DNA from: Ettlia oleoabundans
Lineage: Eukaryota; Chlorophyta; Chlorophyceae; Chlamydomonadales
Reading direction: 5' to 3'
Assembly (NCBI GenBank): GCA_019693395.1
Contig: JAAMXP010001201.1
Span: forward strand, 1-64,000
Length of the DNA: 64,000 nt
A model generated the notes under the pieces. That model saw only the letters and a program-made list of their open reading frames with translations, did no database searches and had not been told where the DNA came from. Shown in pieces: positions 1 to 9,673 of this stretch (its first letter is position 1; every line of letters begins with the position of its first letter). A program made the position numbers and the translations under genes.

Positions 1-24
1 GGCGCAAACAGGTGACAGGACAGG

Positions 25-3000
25 CTAGTAAGGAGCCATATACAAGAACACCATGTAGCATAGCCCAAGGCCGTCATTGGCAACTTTTCGGCCCAGTTCC
101 GCTGGCCACCGGCGTCGCATGCTTGAGCGCACCCGTTCCGCCGCGGCCTTGGCATCCTGCAGCTCCCCGGCCAGCTTAGCAGCCCGGCTCTCTGCCTGCC
201 GCCCTTCCTGGCTGGCAGCTTGCAGAGCCTCAAGCTGCGCCTCAAGCTCGGCAGCGCGCCGCACCAGCTGCTCTCTCTCCTTGGTAGCAGTGGAAAGCCG
301 GGCCTCGAGATGGGCAGCCTGCGCGAGGCAGAATGGCACAGCCCATGCAGTTGAGCATGATGTGTTCCAACGGGACGCAGCAGCCAGCGTATGAAGCCAC
401 GGATGGTGCTGCTACGGCCTGCTGCACAAGATATTGTGAGATAGCAGAAGACTGGCAGCTATTTGTCACACGCATCCACACGCGGGCACATGGCAGCCAC
501 TTCATATACTGCGATACAGCAAGCAGCAACTGTGCCCCAGGTGCTAGCTGCAAATCTTGAATCAAACAGTTGATTGAGCCTTTAATGCACGATTTACCTC
601 AGCAGCGGAAGATCGCGCCTCCTCCAGCTGGGCAGCCAAGGCCTTTGCTTCCTCTGCCAGTTGCTGCTGCTGCTCCTTGGCTGCGGACTGCGCCTCCTCC
701 AGTCGCGTCTCTAGCTCACTAATCCGGCCCTGCAGACGCTCACCCTCCTTCATTGCCGCCGCAAGCTGCGCCTCAAGCTCAGCAGCCTGCTGGAGCGGCA
801 GAGGGAAGCAACAAAAGTCAGAAAGGGGAATCGTGAGTGGGAAGAAAGCTGGTCTAGAGATGCAGACAGGCGCATGCAGTTCCACTTGTCAGCTGTAACC
901 GACTTGTGGAAAGCAAATCGGAACCAGGGCACCAGGCAGAGCACTTTTAGGTTATGCTTTCCCGCACAGCAGCAGGGTGGCTCACCGCAGGGTGCGACCC
1001 CTTTGCCGCCTCTGATCCTGTTGCCCCGGCAGAGGCCTTGCCGGCTGGGGTTTGCTGCTGCGCTCCTTCTTGCTTTCTGGACTGTGCCGCTGCCATCTGG
1101 CTTTCCACATCGCTCAGTTCCTGCTTCGCCTTTGAGAGCTCATCTTGCAACCGCGCCGCGGCGGCCTGCTGCTCAGCAAGGGTCACATCCTGCTGCTCCT
1201 GCATAGCGGCAGCCTGCTTTTGCGCATCTGCTGCCGCTCGCTCGGCGTCCAAAAGCTGCAGAAATGAACAGCAAAAGCGTGCAACAGCACAGCAGAAAAC
1301 GTGAATCAATGGCTGCATGGATGGATGTCTAGAAAGTTGCAGCCAACGATTATTCACAATTCAGCTGTGGTGTATGCCCTGTCTCCAGCAAGGCGGAGCC
1401 GCCAACCCAAACCTGCACAGAAGCAGGCACAAATGGCTGTGCTCGCAGCATACATATTGCTGGCGGCTGATGTTATTTCAGCGCAAGTATAAAGACGGCC
1501 AGCAGCGTGCCTTAGCCTGAAGCTCCTCCCGCTCCTTATGGGCAGCTTGCAGCTCTTGGCCTGCTCCCCCTGCTGCCTCCAAAGCCTGCGATACGCAGGG
1601 GTGCGGCAAGCCGCCATATCAGCAAGCTTTTGCTTTTTTGTGTTTACAGTCTGCCCAACCGCAACGGAACTTGCGACACAGACCCAAGAGGAAGCTTCAA
1701 CAGTGCATCAAATAGCAGCCCCTTGTGGTACAACACCAGCAAAGAAGCGGGAGCGCAGAGCAAAGCTGTGGATAGCAGTCACCGGGCCACAAGGAACTTG
1801 TCTTGAATAATACAGCCGTTCTTCATGCACACGAACAAAGCGGCACCCACAAAAGGCAGGGCCATGCTGCCTTGCATGCTCATGACAACACCCACAAGCA
1901 TCGAACAAACTCACAAGCAACCTGGCAGGCATACAGCACTACACGAAACCCACAAAACACTCATACACACCTCCTTGAGTTGCTTCTTTTGCGCCTCCAG
2001 CTCCTCTGCCTTTCGCCGTGCCTGCACCGCCTCCTCCTGCGCGCTGCTTGCCTGCCGCTGCGCCGTTTCCAGCTGCCGTTTGAGCTCAGCCACTGCCGCC
2101 TCAGCAGACTCCTTGGCTGCTGCCAGCTTACTGGCAGCGGCCTCCTGCTGGGCCAGCTGCTCCCGCACCTCCTGGGCCTCCTGCAGCACCCAGCCAAAAA
2201 CGGGCAGTCAGCCAACAGCATGGGTGTGCATGCATGGCCTCATGCGGCAACAGAGTCCAAGAACCTCTGTGCATGTTGAAAGTCGCATCACACTTTTGCA
2301 ATTCCTCAATAAGTGTGGTTGAGCAATACAATACAAGCTGCATGTGACACCCCGCTCGATGGCAGCATCCAGGCCAACCCTGGCCCTTGCAAAACACCCA
2401 GAGGGCAGCCCATCAGGCAGCACCCACCTGTATTACTCCCTGCAGCAAACCCGACAACCTCAAGCCAGCACCCACCTGCGCCTTCTGGCTCATCTGCTGC
2501 TGCAGCTCATCCTGCTTCTCCTGCAGTGCCGCCACCTCAGAACGCAGCTGTTCCAGTCGCCGCTGCTGCGCCAGCAGCTGTGCGGCAGCACGCTTGGCCT
2601 TGGCGGTGGCGCTATCATCACTTCCACCACCGCTGCCCCCATCGCCACTGTTGATGTCGCTGCTGGCGGTGGTGGCTGCAGCAGCGCTCTGTGATGAGTT
2701 TGGTGCCACATCGCTGGCGCTCTTATCCCGAGCACCACCTGCGCCATTAGAGCTGCTTGGTTCGGTCGTAGTCTCTGCCTGTGCGGCTGCTGTGGAGGTA
2801 CTTTTGGGTGGCTGCAGAGAGCGACCAAATGGAAGGGGAGGGAAGCGGAGGCTTTCAGTTAGTCTGACAGTGGCTGAGCAACGACAGCAAAACTACGAAC
2901 CAGCAGGAAGTGGATGCTCCAGCAAAACATACACAAGCGGGAAGGCGCACAGGCAGCACCATGCCGATGCTGAGCCCATCTCACCTTGCTGTCACCAGGA

Positions 3001-3230
3001 ATATGGCTGGCTGCTAACGCTGCAACACGGAATGTTTGCTGGGCTGTCCGTCTGATCCTGCTGCCCAGATTACTGCTTGCAACAAACGGAGCTGGCACCA
3101 GGAACCTGAAAGTGCCTGGCCTCTGCGGCTGCAGCGCTGTCAGCGGCGGCATTGTGGGCGCCAGGGGCAGCGACGGTGGGGTACTGCAGCAGAGCCTTCA
3201 ACAGCCGCCTCTTTGCAAAAGACGTTGCTG
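25..3230 (-). CDS. Coiled-coil protein, multi-exon, 5' end unresolved
   Basis: Long Ala/Glu/Gln/Lys-rich coiled-coil protein; no enzyme motif is seen. Exons read on the minus strand: about 3230-3106, 2811-2476, 2180-1971, 1585-1517, 1255-986, 786-598 and 318-25. Each junction has a GT (or GC) donor and a CAG acceptor. The last six exons are whole numbers of codons with phase-0 borders and give about 455 residues. Heptad-like stretches such as AAELEAQL and KEREQLVRRAAELEA recur in different exons. The intron 1516-1256 would use a GC donor (CAG|GCTAAG). I found no convincing ATG for the first exon, so an upstream exon may be missing. The stop at 25-27 follows a short hydrophobic tail; splicing onward past the window edge is equally possible. 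It could be a golgin, centrosomal or other structural coiled coil; the sequence does not decide. Confidence 0.6.
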
Positions 3231-4670
3231 GACCTGGATCAATGAATTGGAGGGCAAATGCGCCGCTAAGGGCGCTTAGGCAAGCGCAAAGTTGCGCATC
3301 TCGCGGCCAGAGAACCAACAGCCACGGACGCGGCCGCAAAAGTGCCTGAAGCTATGCTGGATGGTCCAACATGCAGGAATAGCAGGAATACCTGTTAGCC
3401 ACACAAGTAGTACACACGTGGCCACAAGCTGCTGAGGAAAGGAGCAAAACCTGCCCGTTTTTTGCGTCGTGCTGCAATGCAAGCAAGCTTGCACCAACTA
3501 TCCTGTTTGTGGGCCGCATTCTTGGGCGCTGGTGGCCGGAAATGAGGCCGGGCAAAACTCCTGAGCATATCCGCTACCCGGAAAGTTGTCAACAGGTGTT
3601 TGCTTGGCCCCAGGCGCCTGAAAAGGTCATCCGGTTGCAGGGCTGCGCAGCAATCGGCTGTTAGCATCACCGTCAGGCAGCACCTTTCAGCACCCGACAG
3701 CGGAGATGCAGGCTGCGGTCAAAGGGACAGGTTGTGTGCCCTTGCACAAGGAGTTGAGTGGATGGTGCTGTGCTTGGGCACGCCAGCATACTGTTTGTGC
3801 CTTTGCAAAGGGCAATTCAGAGAGCTCTTTCCACAGGTCACTGGCGTTGCCCTTGCCGCACCCGCTTGTACCAAGACTACCACGGGTAGCCCTCCCAGCC
3901 CGTTCTCCCTGGGTCGGTTGTGCTGCCTTTGCACCGAATCAGGCATCCCATGGCTGCTCCTGGCTCACAGTGCTAGCACAGGAAGCTTTCATATTTGTGC
4001 ATCAATCAAGACGGGGAATCCGGAGTCGCGATAGTGCCGCTAGCTGGCAGCATAAGCTGGACCAGGGGTTCTTGTGGCACCCAGAGTGCTGCACAGCGAC
4101 GAAGTCACCTTTGACAATGTTCGAGACATCAGAGTCCTTTGTTTCATGTGGATATCTGAGCTGTGGATGGAAGCAGTCACCCTCCGCATCTTTTGCTCCC
4201 TCCGCCAGGTGGCGTGGCCCTTTAGGTGGGGCCACCTATACCAGTCGCCGTTTCTCTGTGGTTTGTGCTTTGCAATCACCCTAGAGGTTTGTGGGACGTA
4301 GCTGCACCACGGCATGGGAAACTGCGCAACGTTGCCCCGCTCCGTGGACGAATACCCGCTGGTGGTCGCTGGTTCCGACGTGAGTGTAGTGGGGGGCCGC
4401 AGCGATGCAACCTCGTATCATCGGAGCGCTTTAGCGGGCGTTTGCGCCGTGGCCAGGCGGCCTTAGCGGTCTGTCACGTGCTCTGCAAAGAGGTCAGCTG
4501 TGTCTTGGGCCTCCCTCGGCAATGAGATCACTTGGTAGTGGCGGGACTGAGTGCTAGCCGGGTAGCCATTGCCGCGGCCGCCTCCCACCCTTAGTTGATT
4601 TGGCGGCAGGAGGGGGGGGCTTTGGGCGGCGGGTTTCTATTTCCACCAGTGGTGGCAACGACCATCGGCT
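3231..4670. other. Divergent intergenic region, no gene supported
   Basis: This stretch lies between the minus-strand coiled-coil gene and the plus-strand Cys/His-motif gene, so it should hold both promoters and perhaps the missing first exon of the left gene. Several open frames run through it (the longest is about 190 codons on the plus strand near 3706-4284), but none shows recognisable domains or splice partners. A run of eight G occurs near 4612. Confidence 0.4.
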
Positions 4671-5926
4671 GTGCCATATGCCATTTCGCCATACCCTTCA
4701 TGCATGCAGGCAGAACCCTGCTGTTGTGTGTGCGGCGATACGGCACGTGCACCCTTTGGAAAGCTCAGCAGTGAGGAGAAAGATGAGTGGGTGCAGGTGG
4801 CGGGCGGCAGCGGCGGCCCGCCTGATGCAGGAGGCAAGCAGATGTGGTGCCACCGCTCCTGCCACGTGCGGAGGAAGCTGCAGGCGGCAACTTACTGCAA
4901 GGAGCGAGCCACGTATGCAAAAGCCAAGCAAGTCGTCTACCCACTCCCCTCCAAGTCGCAGCGGACGCTGTGCGGCGACGCGGCCCGGCGCTCAGGCAAG
5001 CTCTAGCGCCTTCACTAATGCAGAGACACATTTGCTGCTTACGTGCTGGATCTGTTGGTGCTGGGCGGAGTTGTTGCGCTGTCGTGTTGAAAGCAACACG
5101 ACGCTATAGGGCATTATGCAGCATGCAATCAGCAGCCGTCTGCCAACCCTTGCCCAGCCTGAGCCCATTCCACCTGCTCGCCCTTCCTGTCTGCCTTGCA
5201 GCTCGCTTCGGGCTGTCCTGCCGGATGCTGGCCCCACTGGCAGAGCAGCCCGGTTTCGAGGAACAATGTGGTGCTGGTGAGGTGCCCCGTGGCCATGCAG
5301 TTGTGAAAGATGGCAGCGCAAATGAGGGCCCTGCCCAGCAGTTTGACAACTCGGAGGAGGACGATTCTCCCCGCAGTCCAGGCAGCATGGAAGGCCCAGG
5401 CAGCAGCCGGAGCGCCTCCCTCTCCCTGGCCAGCAGCACTGATGCCTTTACCTCTGGGCATGGCAGCACAGGCGATGTGGGGATCAGTCGGCTCAGCAGC
5501 GGCAGCGACAGCGTGGAGAACGGCCTGAGCTCCGGCTGGGCCCTTGCGAGCGGCAATGAAGGCGGCATCGGCAGCGCCAGCACCAGCGGCGGCGCAGAAG
5601 GCAAGGGAGTGAAGCTCTACCGTCCCAGCCCCATCCCCCTGCCCGCCTTGCTGGAGGCTAAGTTGCAGCGGCGGCGGTCGGGCAGCCTTAAGTTTGATGT
5701 GCAGGCATTGCGGTCTGACCCAGATGGGAAGAACAGAGAGGTCTGGTACCGCCAGCAGCAGCAGGAGCAAATACAACGTGAAATGCAACGTCGGGTAGAG
5801 GCGGCGGTAGCTGTGCAGCAGCAAAATGGCCCGCAGCTGAGGCCGCAGCGATCCTTCTCATTCAGGGAGGCAGCAGGAGCAGCAGCTGAAGCAACACGTG
5901 CAGATAAAAACACCATGCGCGCTTAG
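4671..5926 (+). CDS. Cys/His-motif protein of unknown function, 349 aa
   Basis: Two exons: 4671-4995 and 5202-5926. The intron starts with GC (AG|GCAAGC) and ends TTGCAG; the phase-1 join restores one frame, while the GT-AG rule would leave exon 1 ending at a stop eight bases later. The N-terminus carries CCCVCGD, then after about 35 residues WCHRSCHVRRK and a further YCKE, an arrangement that could bind zinc. The rest is Ser/Gly-rich and acidic, with a Gln-rich helix and RSFSFRE near the end. The start is the ATG at 4671; a second in-frame ATG at 4704 lies just before the Cys cluster. I do not recognise the family; a nuclear regulator or RING/PHD-like adaptor would fit, but that is a guess. 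Confidence 0.6.
4996..5201 (+). other. GC-AG intron in the Cys/His-motif gene
   Basis: The donor reads AG|GCAAGC and the acceptor TTGCAG. Removing 4996-5201 joins a codon G|CT and keeps the frame open to the stop at 5924. The alternative, translation through the donor, stops at 5004. Confidence 0.6.
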
Positions 5927-6201
5927 TTGGGCACACAAGCCCTTGTCAATTAATATTTTTGCGAAACACAAGCTCTAAAATTCCCATTGTCTACTGCGAT
6001 GCCCTACCTCTATTTTTAGCCGCGCACAGGGCGTGCCTGCTCCCCGCCCAACAAAATTCCTCTGCACCTTCCTGCAATTTTTACTAGGCCCTGATGTGCC
6101 TTGACCTGCAGCCACGATACGGGAGCACTCTATTTACAATGTTCAGCAACCTCCTTTGCCATGTGGTCTAAATTTCCGCGCCCCCCCCCCCCACACACAC
6201 A

Positions 6202-6241
<40 letters not shown>

Positions 6242-6444
6242 CACTTTAGCGGCACTCCTTTTTTCCTCCACATCAACATTGTCTAATGCAACAAACCTGT
6301 CACATTTCTTGCATCATGTTTGCCGGGTTTTTTTTTTCAGATCATGTGAACCTAAGTTCTACGGTGTGCACAACGAAAAACGGCACAAAGAGCCCGGTTT
6401 CAGGTATGGAGCAGCTATCTTGGTGCAAGCATGCATGAGGCAGT
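5927..6444. other. Convergent 3' flanks with a microsatellite
   Basis: This is the gap between the stops of the Cys/His-motif gene (+) and the RluA gene (-). It holds a simple repeat (separate entry) and, at about 6133-6137, TTACA, which is TGTAA on the minus strand and could be the RluA polyadenylation signal about 310 nt past its stop. No coding frame is supported. Confidence 0.5.
6181..6244. repeat. Poly-C / (CA)n / (GCAC)n microsatellite
   Basis: Twelve C at 6181-6192 run into a short CA tract and then about ten copies of GCAC up to about 6244. It is a compound simple repeat in non-coding DNA between two converging genes, and is likely length-polymorphic. Confidence 0.95.
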
Positions 6445-9400
6445 TCACACAAAGGGCGGCCCTCTCAGCGCATCCAGCGTGCGCTGCAGGTCCAGTGGCA
6501 GGTCAGAGTCAAACTCCAGCTGTTCTCCGGTTGCGGGGTGCACAAATCCCAGCGTCTTTGCATGCAGGGCTGGCCGCCCCAGCGCCCTGTTAGCACCTTG
6601 CGCCGCTGCGCTGCGTGCTGGCTTGCCAGCGCCCAGAATGCTGCCTGCTGCGGCGACGCTGCTGTATGTGTCATCAGCCAGTAGCGGGTGGCCGATGTGC
6701 TTGGCGTGCACGCGAATCTGCCATCAAGGTTCAGCAAAAGTCATCTGCGTCAGTCACAATGTTCACGACAAAATAGGGCCACAAACTGCTGCAGATGTGC
6801 AGCTTGGAACAACGGAGGAACAAGCATTGGACACGGAATGAGCATGCAGCAGATGCAAACCATGGCAGTGGTGTGTACCACTTCTGTTGCCACATAACCA
6901 CTTGGCCTCCTGCCACTAGCGCCACACACCTGGTGCGTGCGTCCCGTCTCCAGCCGCCACTGTACCAGCGCTGCGCCGCCGCCCGCCAACACCTCCAGCA
7001 GCCGGTAGTTGCTGGCGGCAGTACGGCCGCGGGCAGAGGCATAGGCAAACGCCGCCATGCGCTTCCGATCCCGCAAATCTCTGCAGGAGTTGTTCAAGTG
7101 CCAGCAACAAGGCGGATGACTATCTGAAGCGTGCTTCAATGCAAGCCTCTGCCTTGCTTCCAGCAGCACTCTGTCGGACGGGGGATGGTGGATAGGGTGC
7201 AGCAGCAGGGTGTGGAAGCATACATATTCTATTCTGCGGAGTTTGCAGGAGGCAAATGCACGGCGTTGGATGACCAGGCGATGCACATTACGCTGATTGC
7301 AAGGGGTAGGCTGCTCAGTCCCACCTGCCGACATTCGTGGCCACGCGGCCCTCAGGCGGCCGTGGCACCCCCAGTGTGATTGACAGATAAGTGCGCCGCA
7401 CAGTCCTGTCTTTGAACTGAATCGTGAAGGGGGAGAAAGATAGATGCAGGGTGTAAGGATGCGACATAGGCAGGGGCAACACTTCAAAGGCATGAGGGTA
7501 GTGGGTTGGCAGGACAGAGATGACAGAGCAGGGGGTGCTGCCCATGCATGCATGTGATGACAAACCTAAGGCAAGATGGCATGACAGAGGCACCAGGTGC
7601 AGCACAATTAAAAGACGTAGCGTTTTCAGAGACGGTCTCCTAGCAGCAGCAGGAGCAAGGTCGGCACCAGGTATGGAATGAAAATCACAAAGCTGTTCTC
7701 CATGTCCCGCCCTCCAGCCTGCCACTGCGTGGACCACTACCCTGGCCAGGCGCCATCTTGGCGCCCCCCCACCCTCCCACCCCACCCCCCCACACACACA
7801 CAACCACCGCCACACACACACACCTGCTGTGCCAGTGACATGTGCGCCACATCTGTCTTTGCCACAACCACCAGCCCAGTGGTGCCCTTGTCCAAGCGGT
7901 GCACGATGCCGGGGCGCACGGCGCCGTCTGCTGTGCCTGCTGCGCCGGCTGAAGGGCCAAGCAGCACGAAGCTGCTCCCATCGTCGTCATCGTCGTCTGC
8001 CACTTCTTCTGCATCTTCAAGCCGACCCGGCTCTTGATCTGGGACTGCTGCTGTTGCCGCCGGTCCTAGTCCTGCTGCTGCTCCTAACTCTGCTACCGCT
8101 GCTGCACCTGCTCCTGCTTGCTGCACTGCCTGCGCCTGTCCTGCTGCTGCCGCATGCGCTACTGCGGCGTCCCCAGATCTGCCAGTTGCTGCCTCATTGC
8201 CACCTTCTGCTGCTACAGCAGCAGGCGGTTGAAGCTCATTCCCTTGCGCCCCCCTGCCGCTGCTTCCTGCTGCTGTTGCTGCTGCACTAGCTGCTAGGGC
8301 AGCTGCTCCCTCTAGAGACAGAGGCGCTGCTGCACCACTGCCCAGCTGCATGGCGGGCAGCTGGCAGTGATGCAGCAGAGCGTTGACCAGCGTGCCGCTG
8401 TAGTGTCCGGGTGACGGGTGCATCACCATATCTGCCTCCTGCGGGGCGGCAAACGAAACTAAGAACGTCACAGTGATTAGAAACTGGGGAAATGGCAGAG
8501 GGTGGGTTCCTTGAGAGCCGGCAATTGATAGCGAGATTTTGGAGGGTGAGGAGCAAGCACTGGCAAGGTCAAATATCTGTCACCTTGTTAATGACTATCA
8601 GGTGTTCATCCTCGTACACAATGTGCAGCGGCAGCGCCTCGGGAGCGGCCTCTAGCGGCGGCGGCGGCAGCACGCTGCAGGCCACCACATCGCCCGGTCG
8701 AACGCCATAACTGGCTTTAGACTGCGGGTGTGGATGTGATTGTCATGGGGTCAGTTAAGTCAGTGTCAAGAGATGGGGCTCATTGCAGCGGCAAGCTCAG
8801 CGGACAGGCGTGATGGCAAAGCCACAGCAACGTATGTCAGCGACTGCACATCGCATCTGAATGTTTTTGCTGCGGCACCCACCCTACCGCCCCACCTGTG
8901 GCCGGCCATTGACCACCACCAGGCCCCCTTTGATGCTGGCCTGCAGCCGTGCACGGCTGGCAGAAGGAAGCTTGGCGGCAAGGAAGGCATCCAGGCGAAG
9001 CTTGCTCTGCAGCGTCACAAGCAGACGATAAATTGAGGTGAGTGCACCCGGCAACAGCCTGCTGAATGGGCGTTATGCAAGTGGGGCCATAGGTGATCCA
9101 GCCCCGCAGCCAGCCCGGGAAGCAGGCAGCAGGGACGGCAGACGCGAGGCAGGCTGGCGGGGACGCAACTGGCCCCAATGCCTCACCTTACTGACGTCAA
9201 AATCTGCCAGAGATACCACCAACTCATGCTGCGCCTGCTCAGCCTGTCCGTGAGCCTCCTGCGCTAACATGCAGCGAGAGGCAGGTGGCTAGCGGTGCAG
9301 CGGCGGCAGCACTGGCGGCAGGTGGAAGGGGGACGGGTTGACCATACGCTTGACCTTCCTGCCAGCATATACCTGTTGATCTGTTGATGCTGCTTGCAAT

Positions 9401-9519
9401 GATCGGAAATGCCGTGAGCTTCGAGCCACCGTCCGCCTGCCCATACTCCCAGTGGCCTGCGCGGTCGCGCCCACCAACCGCAGCATGTGCATGACTCGTA
9501 TGTGTCCTGAAATCCGCAA
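6445..9519 (-). CDS. RluA-family RNA pseudouridine synthase, probably organellar
   Basis: Isomerises uridine to pseudouridine in rRNA or tRNA. Eight exons, all phase-matched: 9519-9373, 9258-9187, 9006-8896, 8721-8584, 8438-7824, 7416-7325, 7080-6930 and 6717-6445; about 532 residues. An S4 RNA-binding domain lies near residues 74-115 (KLRLDAFLAAKLPSASRARL). The catalytic HRLD motif sits in PGIVHRLDKGTTGLVVVAK near residue 340, and the family motif ETGRTHQIRVH spans the last splice. The leader (LRLVGATAQATGSMGRRTVARSS) is Arg/Ser/Ala-rich like a plastid or mitochondrial transit peptide; M1 at 9519 or an internal Met could start it. Odd point: about 110 low-complexity residues (Ala/Gln-rich, then six Asp) are inserted in the catalytic domain ahead of HRLD. 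The target RNA cannot be told from the sequence. Confidence 0.9.
7766..7823. repeat. CA/CCCCA-rich simple repeat in an RluA intron
   Basis: C-rich and CA-rich tract directly next to the donor of the intron 7823-7417. On the minus strand the donor is followed by a GTGTGTGTG run. Confidence 0.85.
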
Positions 9520-9673
9520 TTACGTTGCTTCAGCCTCTGCAAAGGCGCCCGCCATGTCAGCATGCATGTGTCTTGCCTCTTGTTTTCTGCTTTGAAATCT
9601 ACATTGAGCGACTTCTTAAACGATTTGCATACGCTAGATACCTTTGCAAACTAAAATAACGTAGGCACGGGTC
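9520..9673. promoter_or_regulatory. Bidirectional promoter gap, RluA / RRP42
   Basis: Only 154 bp separate the start codons of two divergent RNA-modification and RNA-decay genes, so the two promoters must overlap or be shared unless one 5' UTR is spliced. I see no clear TATA box or named motif. Confidence 0.5.

Noticed and set aside
3706..4284. Plus-strand open frame of 192 codons in the intergenic region
   Set aside because: Trp/Cys-rich random-looking translation, no recognisable domain, and no coherent exon neighbours.
6181..6244. GCAC array considered as a CRISPR or minisatellite
   Set aside because: The unit is only 4 bp with no spacers, so it is an ordinary microsatellite.
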